From Fredinandcohnia onubensis (lineage in GTDB: Bacteria; Bacillota; Bacilli; Bacillales; Bacillaceae_L), in NCBI RefSeq assembly GCF_031181385.1, contig NZ_JAPSKV010000006.1:130379-194378 (forward strand): 64,000 nucleotides of DNA, given 5' to 3'. The notes beneath the pieces are model-generated. The model did no database searches. It was not told where the DNA came from and was given only the letters and a program-made list of their open reading frames with translations. The translations under genes were made by a program, and so were the position numbers. Below are positions 47,020 to 56,573 of this stretch, piece after piece (position 1 is the stretch's first letter; each line of letters opens with the position of its first letter).

Positions 47020-47919
47020 ATGTCAAAAAAACAAGAATATCTTCGAAAGCCGGAATGGCTAAAAATAAAACTGAATACGAATGAGAGCTACACAGGCTTA
47101 AAGAAAATGATGAGAGAAAAGCAATTACATACCGTTTGTGAGGAAGCAAAATGTCCTAACATTCATGAATGCTGGGCTGTAAGAAAAACAGCTACTTTTA
47201 TGATTCTTGGGGATACTTGTACTCGCGCTTGTCGCTTTTGTGCGGTTAAGACTGGACTTCCAAATGAATTGGATTGGGCAGAACCAGAGCGTGTAGCTGA
47301 TTCTGTAGCAATGATGGGATTAAAGCATGTTGTTATTACAACAGTTGCTCGTGACGATTTGAAGGACGGGGGAGCTGCGGTATTTGCAGAAACTGTTCGT
47401 GCAATTCGTAAAAAGAATCCATTTACATCAATTGAAGTACTACCATCTGACATGGGTGGAGTGTACGAAAATTTAAAAACATTAATGGATGCAAAGCCCG
47501 ACATTATGAACCATAATATTGAAACGGTTCGCCGTTTATCTGACCGTGTTCGTGCACGTGCGAAATATGAACGTTCACTTGAATTTTTACGTCGTGCAAA
47601 AGAGATGAATGCAGACATCCCAACAAAATCAAGTATCATGATCGGCCTTGGCGAAACGAAGGAAGAAATCATTGAAACAATGGACGACCTTCGTGCAAAC
47701 GATGTGGATATCATCACAATTGGTCAATATTTACAACCAACGAAAAAGCACTTGAAAGTTGAAAAATACTATCATCCAGATGAATTTGCAGAATTAAAAG
47801 AGATTGCATTAAGTAAAGGCTTCAGTCATTGTGAAGCTGGTCCTCTTGTACGTTCTTCTTATCATGCGGATGAGCAAGTAAATGCAGCTAAATCAAATCA
47901 ACAAGTTAAACAAGCATAA
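47020..47919 (+). CDS. lipA: lipoyl synthase LipA
   Basis: A 299-residue radical SAM enzyme that inserts two sulfur atoms into octanoyl-lysine. It has the N-terminal auxiliary cluster ligands [12 protein letters not shown] (about residues 37-48), the SAM cluster CTRACRFC (about 67-74) and the C-terminal RSSYHA serine ligand. The first Fe-S cluster is sacrificed as the sulfur source, so SUF, NfuA and ErpA in the window are its likely suppliers, and GcvH its key acceptor. The start ATG is preceded by AATGGAGTGATG. Confidence 0.97.
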   Translation: MSKKQEYLRKPEWLKIKLNTNESYTGLKKMMREKQLHTVCEEAKCPNIHECWAVRKTATFMILGDTCTRACRFCAVKTGLPNELDWAEPERVADSVAMMGLKHVVITTVARDDLKDGGAAVFAETVRAIRKKNPFTSIEVLPSDMGGVYENLKTLMDAKPDIMNHNIETVRRLSDRVRARAKYERSLEFLRRAKEMNADIPTKSSIMIGLGETKEEIIETMDDLRANDVDIITIGQYLQPTKKHLKVEKYYHPDEFAELKEIALSKGFSHCEAGPLVRSSYHADEQVNAAKSNQQVKQA

Positions 47920-47944
47920 AAAAAAGGGGGAATCCCCTTTTTTT
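47919..47944. terminator. bidirectional terminator lipA / yutC
   Basis: AAAAAGGGG/CCCCTTTTT stem with a GAAT loop and T run, directly after lipA and at the end of the convergent yutC. Confidence 0.88.
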
Positions 47945-48743
47945 AGTGCGTTCCTTTTTGCAATAATTCTCTACCGTCATCTCTCTTTTGGTCTTCATTC
48001 CCTTTATTATCGGTTGTTCGATCAATTTCAGGGTTGAATTCCATTCCACCTTTATTTTTGATACTAGGGTTTTTGAGGAAGTCTTGGTTCTCCCTTGCCC
48101 GACGCTCATACTCGGGGTTTAGTCCACCTTCCATTTCCCCATTTTCATTTTCACCATCACTTACTTTATATCCCTGTGGTGATTTAATCATTTGTTGAAT
48201 GGTAGAAGTAATAATTTGATCAACATTTCGACTGTCTGAATCAAGTCTACCGAATCGCTCAATTTGGTTCATCATGTCAGGATTATCCGAAACGTATACA
48301 TGAAAGTACCTCGGAACAACTGACATTGCGGAACGTTTTACCTGGTCTGCCGTTAACATACGATCCTCAGAATCCGTATCGTATACGACAAGGACCTCTT
48401 CATCCGTTACAAGTGTACCAACATCTTTAACATTTGGAATGGTTGTACAGATTTTACTGATCAAATCTGCTACTTTTTCCCTGTCCATTGTTGGCAAATT
48501 ACTGTATACATTCGCACCGCCAGGGACTGGGTTCTTTTGGTGACGAACATAGCCAAAGTTCGTCATTTCCTTACCATCATTTTTGACACCCTTTGCATTG
48601 TAAAGCTCGTTTTGGTCAATACGATATATTGTATTTCCACTTTCATGGTTGACTCCTGCATTGTCGTCAGAAGTACCACAACCTGTTAATGCAGTTAAGG
48701 CAATTAAGCCTGAGATGATTGTGTGTTTTTTCAATCTTGACAC
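47943..48743 (-). CDS. yutC: YhcN/YlaJ-family sporulation lipoprotein YutC
   Basis: A 266-residue lipoprotein: signal peptide with lipobox LTGC (Cys22), then a YhcN/YlaJ-family domain (about 90-190) whose DREKVADLISKICTTIPNVKDVGTLVTDEEVLVVYD core recalls an ACT/BON-type sporulation domain. The C-terminal 70 residues are acidic and probably disordered. Such proteins are made in sporulating cells and sit on membranes of the forespore. The ATG follows GGGGTG. The name rests on synteny beside lipA (yutB). Confidence 0.85.
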   Translation of the reverse strand: MSRLKKHTIISGLIALTALTGCGTSDDNAGVNHESGNTIYRIDQNELYNAKGVKNDGKEMTNFGYVRHQKNPVPGGANVYSNLPTMDREKVADLISKICTTIPNVKDVGTLVTDEEVLVVYDTDSEDRMLTADQVKRSAMSVVPRYFHVYVSDNPDMMNQIERFGRLDSDSRNVDQIITSTIQQMIKSPQGYKVSDGENENGEMEGGLNPEYERRARENQDFLKNPSIKNKGGMEFNPEIDRTTDNKGNEDQKRDDGRELLQKGTH

Positions 48744-48859
48744 CCCCTCAGTTGTAGGGTGACCAATTCAACAAAAATTTCGCATAGTAATTGATGGATT
48801 GATTGGCTATAATGGTTATATAGTGAACATCCTGTAGTATGGGGTACGAGGTGATTAAA

Positions 48860-49135
48860 GTGATTAGCATAGGTAATACTACATATGAGCTTATTGATGA
48901 GCTAAAAGATGGATTTAATGAAGAAGCTTTTCGTGCGAGATATAGTGATATCTTAGCGAAGTATGATTATATAGTTGGGGACTGGGGATATGAACAACTT
49001 CGCTTAAAAGGTTTTTTTGATGATAAAAACCAAAAAGCGTCATTTGATACAAAAATAAGTACCCTTTCTGAGTATTTATACGAATATTGCAATTTCGGTT
49101 GCGCCTATTTTGTCTTAAAAAAGGTAAAAAAATAA
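48860..49135 (+). CDS. yutD: YutD family protein (DUF1027)
   Basis: A 91-residue conserved protein. GTG 48860 is chosen since GAGGTGAT lies six bases upstream and this gives a family-like N-terminus (ISIGNTTYELI); an ATG at 48839 lacks a site. Highly conserved stretches are KYDYIVGDWGYEQLRLKGFF and STLSEYLYEYCNFGCAYFVLKK. Function unknown. It is present across Bacillales and Lactobacillales next to yutE-like genes. Confidence 0.88.
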   Translation: MISIGNTTYELIDELKDGFNEEAFRARYSDILAKYDYIVGDWGYEQLRLKGFFDDKNQKASFDTKISTLSEYLYEYCNFGCAYFVLKKVKK

Positions 49136-49164
49136 AGTACAGGCTAACTCATCTGCCTGTACTT
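49135..49164. terminator. bidirectional hairpin terminator
   Basis: AAGTACAGGC/GCCTGTACTT, 10-bp stem. The minus-strand tail is richer in T than the plus tail. It separates yutD from the convergent small gene. Confidence 0.8.
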
Positions 49165-49187
49165 ATATTATGGCTTGAACCATCATT

Positions 49188-49475
49188 TTAGTCATAGGGT
49201 GGTTCGGCATTTTCATCCTTGTCATCATGTGTGGGATGAGCCCCAGGGAATTGTCTTGGAGTATCCTGGTGAAGTGATTTGAACTCATAGTTAAAGTTGC
49301 TATAGGTTCGTTGTCCTTCTTTCCACGGTGTGCTTTTGTTCTCTACAGGCGTATCCTTACCGCGCGGTGTCCCATAAGGCCCTTCCGGATATTCCTCAAA
49401 GGTTAAGAAATTTCTCATCGTCTCCACATTTGAAAAATCGGTGTACTTTTTTTCTTCCTTGTCTTTATCTGCCAC
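49188..49475 (-). CDS. small hydrophilic cytosolic protein, possibly DUF3905
   Basis: A 95-residue acidic, Pro- and Gly-rich protein with no hydrophobic segment. Features are NFLTFEEYPEGPYGTPRGK and a charged tail ending EPPYD; likely poorly ordered. I think that it is a DUF3905-type protein of Bacilli, but this is memory only and function is unknown. Start ATG 49475 follows GAGGTG on the minus strand. It lies in the same direction as the DUF3055 gene, about 55 bp away. Confidence 0.75.
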   Translation of the reverse strand: MADKDKEEKKYTDFSNVETMRNFLTFEEYPEGPYGTPRGKDTPVENKSTPWKEGQRTYSNFNYEFKSLHQDTPRQFPGAHPTHDDKDENAEPPYD

Positions 49476-49530
49476 CTGAAAAACACCTCACTTCTTACTT
49501 CTAGTGTTTTCGTAGCATTACGTAATTATG

Positions 49531-49797
49531 TTAGACAATTTCATACAGAAAAGAACGCAATTCCTCTGCTTCCTCTTCAGACAGCTGATAAGCATGTTCA
49601 ATATAGCCGGGCTCATCTAGGTCATCTCTGCCGATAATTGCAAAGCGATTGCTCAAAATATTTAGAACAATATGCTTGCCATAATAACGGTCAGATTTGA
49701 CAACAGCTAAGTCGTAACGCTGGTGTTCCCCCATAAAGCTTACAAACCGTGTTTGTGTGTCAATTGTATCGTCATATAAGAAAAAACGTTCAGACAT
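49531..49797 (-). CDS. DUF3055 family protein
   Basis: An 88-residue small soluble protein, MSERFFLYDDT to ELRSFLYEIV. The conserved YDDT, VSFMGEHQRYDLA, DRYYGKxIV and RFAIIGRDDLDEPGYIEHAY pattern is that of DUF3055 (S. aureus SAV0927 type), which has a solved structure but no known role. RBS AGGAGAG. Likely cotranscribed with the downstream gene. Confidence 0.83.
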   Translation of the reverse strand: MSERFFLYDDTIDTQTRFVSFMGEHQRYDLAVVKSDRYYGKHIVLNILSNRFAIIGRDDLDEPGYIEHAYQLSEEEAEELRSFLYEIV

Positions 49798-49982
49798 AAT
49801 GGATTCTCTCCTTCTAAGAAACAGTCATTTACACTTATCATAACAAAGGTATACGAATTAGAAAACGAAATTATATAGATGCAATGAATGAGGGGCACAA
49901 CATGAATGATGATAAACTTTATGGTAAAATAATGTGGTATATAAAAGATGGTAGGTAAAGATTATAAATTGAAGGTGATACT

Positions 49983-50420
49983 ATGTATTTTGTTGACCGG
50001 GAAAAGATTGAAAAAACCCTTCTTTTTTACGAAGAGAATTTAAACTTAATTGAAGCAAATTCAAATTGGACAAGCGTGGTCGAAAAGAAAGCGTTAGAGA
50101 GAATCTCTCATCTTACAATTGAGGCAATTTTAGATGTTGGGAATTCGATGATTGACGGCTTTATTATGCGTGATCCAGGTAGCTATGAGGATATCATTGA
50201 TATACTTGAGGATGAAAAAGTCGTGACAACTGGAGTAGCGAATGAACTTAAAGAAATTATCCGATTTCGAAAAGTGATTGTTCAAGATTATCTTGAGATT
50301 AATCATACTGAATTAATCTCAAGCCTCCAAAATAATAAAGAAAGTCTTGCAAGTTTTCCACAAGCGGTACGATCTTATCTTGAAAATGAATTAGGACCGG
50401 TTTCAGCATTTAAAAATTAA
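49983..50420 (+). CDS. yutE: HepT-like DUF86 protein YutE
   Basis: A 145-residue helical protein of the DUF86/UPF0331 family, in the HEPN superfamily. HEPN RNases carry Rx4-6H; here the candidate is FRKVIVQDYLEINH (R and H around residues 101-113) with the typical helix ERISHLTIEAILDVGN. No minimal nucleotidyltransferase (MntA) gene is adjacent, so it is an orphan HepT-like protein, as in B. subtilis YutE, and not evidently a toxin system. The ATG follows GAAGGTGATA. Confidence 0.87.
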   Translation: MYFVDREKIEKTLLFYEENLNLIEANSNWTSVVEKKALERISHLTIEAILDVGNSMIDGFIMRDPGSYEDIIDILEDEKVVTTGVANELKEIIRFRKVIVQDYLEINHTELISSLQNNKESLASFPQAVRSYLENELGPVSAFKN

Positions 50421-50438
50421 AAAAAGGTGATAATAGTA

Positions 50439-51209
50439 GTGAAAACATACAAAGGATACTTATTTGACTTAGACGGTACCATGTACCGAGGAACAGAGCG
50501 TATTACTGAAGCATGTGATTTTGTAAATAAATTAAATCAAAAGCAAATTCCATATTTATTTGTTACGAATAATTCATCTAGAACACCCGAACAGGTGGCA
50601 GTTAAACTTCGTGACTTTGATATTGCGTGTACAGCAGACCAGGTTTTCACCACTAGTCAAGCAACGGCAAATTATATGTATGATATGAAACCAGGAGCAA
50701 GTGTATATGTAATTGGTGAAGATGGTATCTACCAAGCATTAGAGGAAAAAGGCTTTACATTTCAAGAGGAAAACCCGGATTTTGTGGTTTGTGGAATAGA
50801 CCGTTCCCTTACATATGAAAAATTCGCCATTGCTTGTTTAGCAGTACGTAATGGTGCCACCTTTATTTCAACGAATGGTGATATCGCTATTCCAACTGAG
50901 CGTGGGCTTTTACCAGGGAATGGTTCATTAACTTCGGTGATCACTGTTTCAACAACAGTAAAACCCACATTTATTGGGAAGCCGGAAAAAATCATCATGG
51001 AGCAAGCGCAAAAGCAACTAGGGATTCCAAAAGAGGATACCATTATGATTGGTGATTATTATGATACCGATATTATGGCAGGTATGAATGCAGGTATCGA
51101 TACATTGCTTGTCCATACAGGTGTTACAACCCCTGAACTACTAAAAGGATATGACCGTCCTCCTACCTACGCAATCCATAGCTTAAAGGAATGGATGGAT
51201 CGAATTTAA
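50439..51209 (+). CDS. yutF: HAD-superfamily IIA phosphatase YutF
   Basis: A 256-residue NagD-family phosphatase, TIGR01457-like. Motif I is FDLDGTMYRG (D10 nucleophile, D12 acid), motif II is in FVTNNSS (about 47-53), motif III has the Lys near GKPEKII (about 176) and motif IV is IGDYYDTDI (about 200). GTG 50439 is taken as start since AAAGGTGAT is placed properly upstream. It follows yutE after 18 bp and is probably its operon partner. Substrates are unknown; such enzymes hydrolyse small phosphometabolites. Confidence 0.9.
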   Translation: MKTYKGYLFDLDGTMYRGTERITEACDFVNKLNQKQIPYLFVTNNSSRTPEQVAVKLRDFDIACTADQVFTTSQATANYMYDMKPGASVYVIGEDGIYQALEEKGFTFQEENPDFVVCGIDRSLTYEKFAIACLAVRNGATFISTNGDIAIPTERGLLPGNGSLTSVITVSTTVKPTFIGKPEKIIMEQAQKQLGIPKEDTIMIGDYYDTDIMAGMNAGIDTLLVHTGVTTPELLKGYDRPPTYAIHSLKEWMDRI

Positions 51210-51233
51210 AAACGCTCAATTTGAGCGTTTTTT
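51209..51233 (+). terminator. terminator after yutF
   Basis: AACGCTCAA/TTGAGCGTT inverted repeat starting at the stop codon, with six T. Confidence 0.82.
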
Positions 51234-51262
51234 CTATGGACAAAATCGGAATATAATCCAAT

Positions 51263-51298
51263 AAAAAAAGACCAAATCGCTTGGATTTGATCTTTTTT
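51263..51298 (-). terminator. terminator after yutG
   Basis: AAAAAAGA/TCTTTTTT and CAAATC/GATTTG stems with one A-C mismatch, GCTTG loop; on the minus strand it is followed by a T run. Confidence 0.8.
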
Positions 51299-51302
51299 AT
51301 CC

Positions 51303-51803
51303 TTATTCTACGTTTGCAGCTCTATGTGCTAAACGACTTGATGCTGCGGCTGCAATTGCGCCCACAATATCATCTAAAAATGTATGACATTCCCCAGTTG
51401 ATTTATCGTTAAGGCGTTCTAATATACCAGGTTTTTTCTTATCAATGTATCCGTAGTTTGTAAATCCGATTGAGCCGTAAACGTTCACAATTGAAAAGGC
51501 AAGAATTTCATCTACTCCATAAAGTCCTTCGTCAACTTTGATTGTTGATAGTAGTGGCTCCTCAAGTAAGCCTTTCTCAGCAAGTTTATCTAATTGAATC
51601 CCAGTTAACACTGCATTTTGGATTTCACGCTTTGTTAATACGCGGTCAACATTATGAATACATTCTTCCATTTTTAAATCTGGGTGATATTTACTTTGGA
51701 GATAATACACCAACTCCGCAATATCCTGAATAGTGACGCCTCTTTCCTCTAGCCACTTTCTGGCAGTTTTTTCAATCTCATTCATTTTATTTTCTTGACT
51801 CAT
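51303..51803 (-). CDS. yutG: phosphatidylglycerophosphatase A-like protein YutG
   Basis: A 166-residue PgpA-family protein; members remove phosphate from phosphatidylglycerophosphate. The ATG at 51803 follows AGGTGA; a GTG upstream is part of that site. Conserved acidic clusters are VDEGLYGVDEILAFSIVNVYGSIG and ECHTFLDDIVGAIAAA. The family N-terminus is longer in E. coli, and B. subtilis YutG has the same size. No membrane segment is evident. It is convergent with yutF. Confidence 0.85.
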   Translation of the reverse strand: MSQENKMNEIEKTARKWLEERGVTIQDIAELVYYLQSKYHPDLKMEECIHNVDRVLTKREIQNAVLTGIQLDKLAEKGLLEEPLLSTIKVDEGLYGVDEILAFSIVNVYGSIGFTNYGYIDKKKPGILERLNDKSTGECHTFLDDIVGAIAAAASSRLAHRAANVE

Positions 51804-51947
51804 CTTGTTCACCTAATTTCTTTTGATTTCAAAATAATTTTTACTAATATTTCCTAGTTTACCACAAGTAATGAAGTTTTGTTTCATATAGATGTTTTAT
51901 ACACATCAATACGTAGTTTTAATAGTATGAGCGGGGAGCGATGTTTT

Positions 51948-52952
51948 ATGAAAGAAACACTCTTGGAGCAATACAAATTAAAAGTGGATCAATCTGTAAA
52001 AGTATTCGGCTATGAAGCGATCATCTATCGAAATATAGTATATTGTATTGTGCCAATCTCAAATTTGGAACAAGAAGAACTGTTTGAAATTAAACATCTT
52101 AGTGATTATATGATTCAAAAGGGAGATATTCGTGTCGGCTCCATATTACCTACTACAGATGGAAAGTTAAGCACCATTATCAATGACGGGGAAGTAGTTA
52201 TTATTAGATGTCCAGTATATAGCCATAGGGTTTCCAATTCATTAGGGTATGAGTTGGCACGGTTTCATAAACGAGGCAGAAGCTTTCCCTATCAAGTAAA
52301 GAAGGTTAATCGAATCGGACAGTGGAAAATCTTATGGGAAAAAAGATTGGATCAAATGGAGCTGTTCTGGAGGGAAAAGGTAAAGCAACATCCGCAAAAC
52401 GAGTTTGAAACCTTATTTGTCGAAGCTTTTCCATATTATATAGGCTTAACAGAAAATGCAATCCAGTATCTTGTTGATACAGAAATAGATGAAACCCCTT
52501 CTGCAGTCGATTCGGCCACGATATGTCACCATCGTTTTACGGAAAATTCTTGGGATCGGAATTCATATACGAAGCTACCTACGGATTGGGTTTTTGACCA
52601 TTATACAAGGGACCTCGCAGAATTTATTCGGGACCAATATGTTAATGGAGAATCAAGACAAAACGGGCAAATCGTACATTTTTTGAAGGAATATGAGCGG
52701 GTCAGCCCACTTTCTGCATTCTCCTGGAGACTTCTATATGCACGCCTTTTATTTCCACTTCATTTTTTTGAGTGTATTGAAGGTTTTTATATGACAGGTT
52801 CAGAGATACAAATGGAAAGGCAGTGTAAAAGATTAGAATCCATTCTGAAGCATTCCAGTGAACATGAGCACTTTTTAGCAACCTTTTTATCAAGTGTAGG
52901 AGTAGAAGAAAAAAGACTAACAATTCCAACTATCAGCTGGCTTCAAAAATAA
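51948..52952 (+). CDS. yutH: spore coat kinase-like protein YutH
   Basis: A 334-residue CotS-family, aminoglycoside-phosphotransferase-fold protein. ATG 51948 follows GGGGAG; the longer frame to 51879 lacks a site. The kinase-like core with HHRFTENSW (about 195-203) replaces the usual HGDxxxxN catalytic loop, and VFDHYTRDLAEFIRD stands where the DFG-like element is expected, so it may be a pseudokinase. YutH localises to the spore coat in B. subtilis and lies next to thrB there. Here it is 1.3 kb upstream of hom. Confidence 0.87.
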   Translation: MKETLLEQYKLKVDQSVKVFGYEAIIYRNIVYCIVPISNLEQEELFEIKHLSDYMIQKGDIRVGSILPTTDGKLSTIINDGEVVIIRCPVYSHRVSNSLGYELARFHKRGRSFPYQVKKVNRIGQWKILWEKRLDQMELFWREKVKQHPQNEFETLFVEAFPYYIGLTENAIQYLVDTEIDETPSAVDSATICHHRFTENSWDRNSYTKLPTDWVFDHYTRDLAEFIRDQYVNGESRQNGQIVHFLKEYERVSPLSAFSWRLLYARLLFPLHFFECIEGFYMTGSEIQMERQCKRLESILKHSSEHEHFLATFLSSVGVEEKRLTIPTISWLQK

Positions 52953-52998
52953 AAATGTATGGTACTATAGAGAAAGATATATTTTTTAGAGGTGAAAC

Positions 52999-53982
52999 AT
53001 GACTAGGCCATATGTTTTTATTACTAGAAAACTTTCCGAAAACGCAATTCAACCACTAATGGAAATAGCAGATGTACATATTTGGAATGAAGAAGAAAAA
53101 GCCGTTCCAAGAGAAATTCTACTTGAAGAGGTAAAAAAGGCAGACGCTCTTTTAACAATGCTTTCAGATAAAGTCGATAAAGATCTTCTCGATGCAGCAC
53201 CAAAATTAAAGGTAATCGCAAACCTTGCTGTAGGTTATGACAATATTGACGTAGAATATGCAAAGCAAAAGGGAATTGCAATATGCAATACACCTGATGT
53301 TTTAACAGACACTACAGCCGATTTAGCCTTTGCTTTATTGCTTTCAACTGCAAGACGAGTTGTGGAAGCAGCTGAATTTGTAAAAAAAGGCGAATGGAAA
53401 AGTTGGAGCCCGTTATTGCTAGCAGGAAGCGATGTCCATCATAAAACAATTGGGATCGTTGGGATGGGTAAAATCGGTGAAGCAGTTGCAAAACGCGCAA
53501 AAGGGTTTGATATGAATATTTTGTACCATAACCGCTCCCGTAATGTCGTTGCAGAGGAACGCATTGGCGCTTCTTACGCATCCTTTGATGAACTAATTGA
53601 AACATCTGATTTTATTGTTTGCCTTACTCCACTAACGGATGAAACAAGAGGTTTATTCAATAAGGAAAGCTTTATGAAAATGAAAAATTCTTCAGTTTTT
53701 ATTAATGTCTCTAGAGGGCCAGTTGTGGATGAAGATGCTTTATATCAAGCGTTAGTCAATGGTGAAATTGCCGCAGCAGGCCTTGACGTTTTTGAACAAG
53801 AGCCTGTAGATGCAGATCATCCATTATTAACACTTCCAAATGTCGTAGCATTGCCACACATCGGAAGCTCAAGTACTGAAACCCGTGAAAAAATGATGAA
53901 ACTCTGCTGTGAAAATATTGAACTTGTTCTTATCAATCAACAACCAAAAACACTTGTTAACAAAGAATGGGTCTTTCAGTAA
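52999..53982 (+). CDS. D-2-hydroxyacid dehydrogenase (D-glycerate dehydrogenase type)
   Basis: A 327-residue NAD(P)-dependent enzyme of the glyoxylate/hydroxypyruvate reductase class. NAD-binding GMGKIGEAVAKR (about 155-166); catalytic residues expected: Arg in NVSRGPVVDE (about 237), Glu in FEQEPVD (about 266) and His in LPHIGSS (about 287). The nucleotide specificity helix starts HNRSRN, an Arg-rich end that favours NADPH. The start follows AGAGGTGAAAC. Substrate could be glyoxylate, hydroxypyruvate or glycerate. Confidence 0.9.
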   Translation: MTRPYVFITRKLSENAIQPLMEIADVHIWNEEEKAVPREILLEEVKKADALLTMLSDKVDKDLLDAAPKLKVIANLAVGYDNIDVEYAKQKGIAICNTPDVLTDTTADLAFALLLSTARRVVEAAEFVKKGEWKSWSPLLLAGSDVHHKTIGIVGMGKIGEAVAKRAKGFDMNILYHNRSRNVVAEERIGASYASFDELIETSDFIVCLTPLTDETRGLFNKESFMKMKNSSVFINVSRGPVVDEDALYQALVNGEIAAAGLDVFEQEPVDADHPLLTLPNVVALPHIGSSSTETREKMMKLCCENIELVLINQQPKTLVNKEWVFQ

Positions 53983-54000
53983 TCATATATTTATCGGAGG

Positions 54001-54024
54001 CACCTTCGTAAGGAAGGTGTTCTT
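54001..54024 (+). terminator. weak terminator after the dehydrogenase
   Basis: CACCTTC/GAAGGTG, 7-bp stem with a short loop, then TTCTTTT. Confidence 0.6.
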
Positions 54025-54125
54025 TTATAAGTTGAATTTTTACAAAATAAAAACTTTTTTATAAAATGTATCCCTTTTATATCAGTGTGTTAAACGTTTT
54101 CAAACAAAAAGTTTAAAAAAACCAC

Positions 54126-54154
54126 TTGTAAAAGTATAGTATTACCACTATAAT
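54126..54154 (+). promoter_or_regulatory. promoter of hom-thrC-thrB
   Basis: TTGTAA, 17-bp spacer, TATAAT, about 55 bp before hom. Confidence 0.7.
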
Positions 54155-54210
54155 GTCTTTTATAGGAAGACAATTGTATTTCTCAGAAATACAGGAGAGG
54201 CGGATGAATA

Positions 54211-55509
54211 ATGAAAAAAATTTCAGTTGGATTATTAGGATTAGGTACGGTTGGTAGTGGCGTTGTTACGATTTTAAAAAATCATCAAGATAAATTAATG
54301 CATCAGGTTGGTTGCCCAATCGAGGTTAAGAAAGTATTAGTGAAAGACATACATAAGCATAGAACGGTAGACATTGAACCTTCCCTTTTGACAACAAATG
54401 CAAACGAGGTAATTGAAGACCCAGAAATCGATGTTGTCATTGAAGTAATGGGGGGAGTAGACGACACTAGACAGCTTATTCTTCAATCTTTACGTAACAA
54501 AAAACACGTTGTCACAGCAAACAAGGATTTAATGGCATTATACGGTTCAGAGTTATTAACTGTTGCAAGTGAAAATGGCTGTGACCTATTTTATGAAGCA
54601 AGTGTTGCCGGTGGGATTCCGATCCTTCGAGGGTTAGCAGATGGCTTTGCCTCAGACCGAATCATTAAAATGATGGGAATCGTGAACGGAACCACTAATT
54701 TCATTTTAACAAAAATGACGAAGTTCGGCAGTGCTTATGAAGAAGTATTAAAAGAAGCACAAGAGCTTGGCTATGCAGAAGCAGATCCTACAGCAGATGT
54801 TGAAGGTCTAGATGCAGCAAGAAAGATGGCCATCCTTGCAACATTAGGATACTCCATGAATATCGACCTTAAAGATGTTCGAGTTCAAGGAATTTCAACT
54901 GTAACAAGTGAGGATATCGAATACAGTAAACGATTAGGATATGTTGTTAAGTTGATTGGTACTGCCCATCGTAAGGGGGAAAAAGTTGAAGTTAGTGTTC
55001 AACCAACACTTCTTCCTGAAACACACCCACTTGCTGGAGTAAATGATGAATTTAATGCAGTATATGTGTATGGAGAAGCAGTAGGAGAAACGATGTTTTA
55101 CGGACCTGGTGCAGGAAGTTTACCAACTGCAACATCAATTGTTTCAGATTTAGTTGGTGTCATGAAAAACATGAGACTTGGGGTAAATGGTAAAAGTAGC
55201 GTGTCCCCTCAGTATGAGAAAAAATTAAAAGATGATTCAGAGATCTTCTCAAAATACTTCTTACGTATTCACGTAAAAGATCAAGTGGGAGCATTTGCAA
55301 AACTTACATCCCTATTCTCAGAACGCGGTGTAAGCTTTGAGAAAATTCTTCAATTACCGCTTAAAAATAAAGATTTAGCTGAAATTGTTCTTGTTACTCA
55401 TCAAGCATCATTACGAGATTACGAGGAAATTTTAGTACAACTAAGAGACTTACAGATTATTCAAGAGGTTAAGAGCTCTTACCGAGTTGAAGGAGGAAAC
55501 CTAGCATGA
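54211..55509 (+). CDS. hom: homoserine dehydrogenase
   Basis: A 432-residue enzyme reducing aspartate semialdehyde to homoserine, at the branch to threonine and methionine. NAD(P)-binding GLGTVGSGV (about 11-19), catalytic segments [12 protein letters not shown] (about 102-113) and NGTTNFIL, and a C-terminal ACT domain from about 350 ([27 protein letters not shown]) for threonine feedback. The start has AGGAGAGG. First gene of the threonine operon; its product also feeds MetY at 27.8 kb after acetylation. Confidence 0.97.
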   Translation: MKKISVGLLGLGTVGSGVVTILKNHQDKLMHQVGCPIEVKKVLVKDIHKHRTVDIEPSLLTTNANEVIEDPEIDVVIEVMGGVDDTRQLILQSLRNKKHVVTANKDLMALYGSELLTVASENGCDLFYEASVAGGIPILRGLADGFASDRIIKMMGIVNGTTNFILTKMTKFGSAYEEVLKEAQELGYAEADPTADVEGLDAARKMAILATLGYSMNIDLKDVRVQGISTVTSEDIEYSKRLGYVVKLIGTAHRKGEKVEVSVQPTLLPETHPLAGVNDEFNAVYVYGEAVGETMFYGPGAGSLPTATSIVSDLVGVMKNMRLGVNGKSSVSPQYEKKLKDDSEIFSKYFLRIHVKDQVGAFAKLTSLFSERGVSFEKILQLPLKNKDLAEIVLVTHQASLRDYEEILVQLRDLQIIQEVKSSYRVEGGNLA

Positions 55510-56573
55510 GATGGCAAGGACTATTACAGCAATTTCGTGAATATTTACCGGTGAATACAAATACTCCAATGCTTTCCTTAAATGAAGGGAATACACCATT
55601 AATTCCGCTACATTCAATTTCAGAGGATCTTGGGGTTGAATTATATGTAAAAGTAGAAGGTGCAAACCCAACTGGTTCCTTCAAGGACCGTGGGATGGTA
55701 ATGGCGGTTGCTAAAGCAGTTGAAGAAGGCAGCAATACGATTATTTGTGCATCAACTGGGAATACTTCAGCAGCAGCTGCTGCATATGCCGCACGTGCAG
55801 GACTACGTTGTATTGTCGTCATTCCAGAGGGCAAGATTGCGATGGGTAAACTAGCGCAAGCCGTTATGTATGGAGCTGAAATCATTTCAATTGAAGGAAA
55901 CTTTGACCATGCCCTACAGATGGTTCGTAATATTAGTGAAACAGCACCTATTACTCTTGTAAACTCTGTAAATCCATATCGAATTGAAGGACAAAAAACA
56001 GCAGCATTTGAAATCTGTGTGCAATTAGATGGAGCTCCTGATGTACTAGCGATTCCGGTTGGAAATGCTGGGAACATTACAGCGTACTGGAAAGGTTTCA
56101 AAGAATATAATGAGCGTCACAATACAGGTCTTCCTGAAATGCGTGGGTTTGAAGCAGAAGGTGCAGCTGCAATTGCAAAGAACCAAGTGATTGAAAATCC
56201 TGAAACAGTAGCAACTGCAATCAGAATCGGAAATCCAGCAAGCTGGGATAGTGCTGTGGTGGCTGCAAGTGAGTCAAAAGGTAAAATTGATGAGGTTTCA
56301 GATGACGAAATCCTTGAAGCATATCAATTATTAGCTAGAAAAGAAGGCGTGTTTGCTGAACCAGGTTCTTGTGCCTCTATTGCTGGAGTAATCAAACAAG
56401 TACGCAGTGGTGAAATTAAAAAAGGAAGCCGAATCGTTGCTGTTCTAACTGGAAATGGACTAAAGGACCCTAATATTGCAATTGAAGCAACTTCTATCAA
56501 GCCTGTGGTATTGCCGAACGATGAAAAGCTTGTCTATGAACATATCAGAGGAGCAGTACTACATGAAGTTTGA
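55506..56573 (+). CDS. thrC: threonine synthase
   Basis: A 355-residue PLP enzyme making threonine from O-phosphohomoserine. The PLP lysine is in [10 protein letters not shown] (about residue 60), with [12 protein letters not shown] upstream and the phosphate-binding VGNAGN loop (about 185). The short Gram-positive form. The start overlaps hom by 4 bp (ATGA), with AGGAGG upstream, and thrB begins inside its end. Confidence 0.97.
   Translation: MRWQGLLQQFREYLPVNTNTPMLSLNEGNTPLIPLHSISEDLGVELYVKVEGANPTGSFKDRGMVMAVAKAVEEGSNTIICASTGNTSAAAAAYAARAGLRCIVVIPEGKIAMGKLAQAVMYGAEIISIEGNFDHALQMVRNISETAPITLVNSVNPYRIEGQKTAAFEICVQLDGAPDVLAIPVGNAGNITAYWKGFKEYNERHNTGLPEMRGFEAEGAAAIAKNQVIENPETVATAIRIGNPASWDSAVVAASESKGKIDEVSDDEILEAYQLLARKEGVFAEPGSCASIAGVIKQVRSGEIKKGSRIVAVLTGNGLKDPNIAIEATSIKPVVLPNDEKLVYEHIRGAVLHEV

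Noticed and set aside
47163-47717. 184-codon open frame antisense to lipA
   Set aside because: It has no ribosome binding site, is Ser/Arg-rich in the manner of a mirror frame and lies wholly inside a certain gene.
49983-50420. HepT toxin of a HEPN-MNT system
   Set aside because: No nucleotidyltransferase partner is adjacent, and the gene is in the conserved yut order of Bacillus.
53983-54210. T-box or CodY site upstream of hom
   Set aside because: No T-box specifier or TGGNACCGCG element is seen. AATTTTTACAAAATA at 54035-54049 has three mismatches to the CodY consensus, expected by chance in such A/T-rich DNA.
55469-56101. 210-codon open frame antisense to thrC
   Set aside because: Mirror of a conserved gene, with no start signal.
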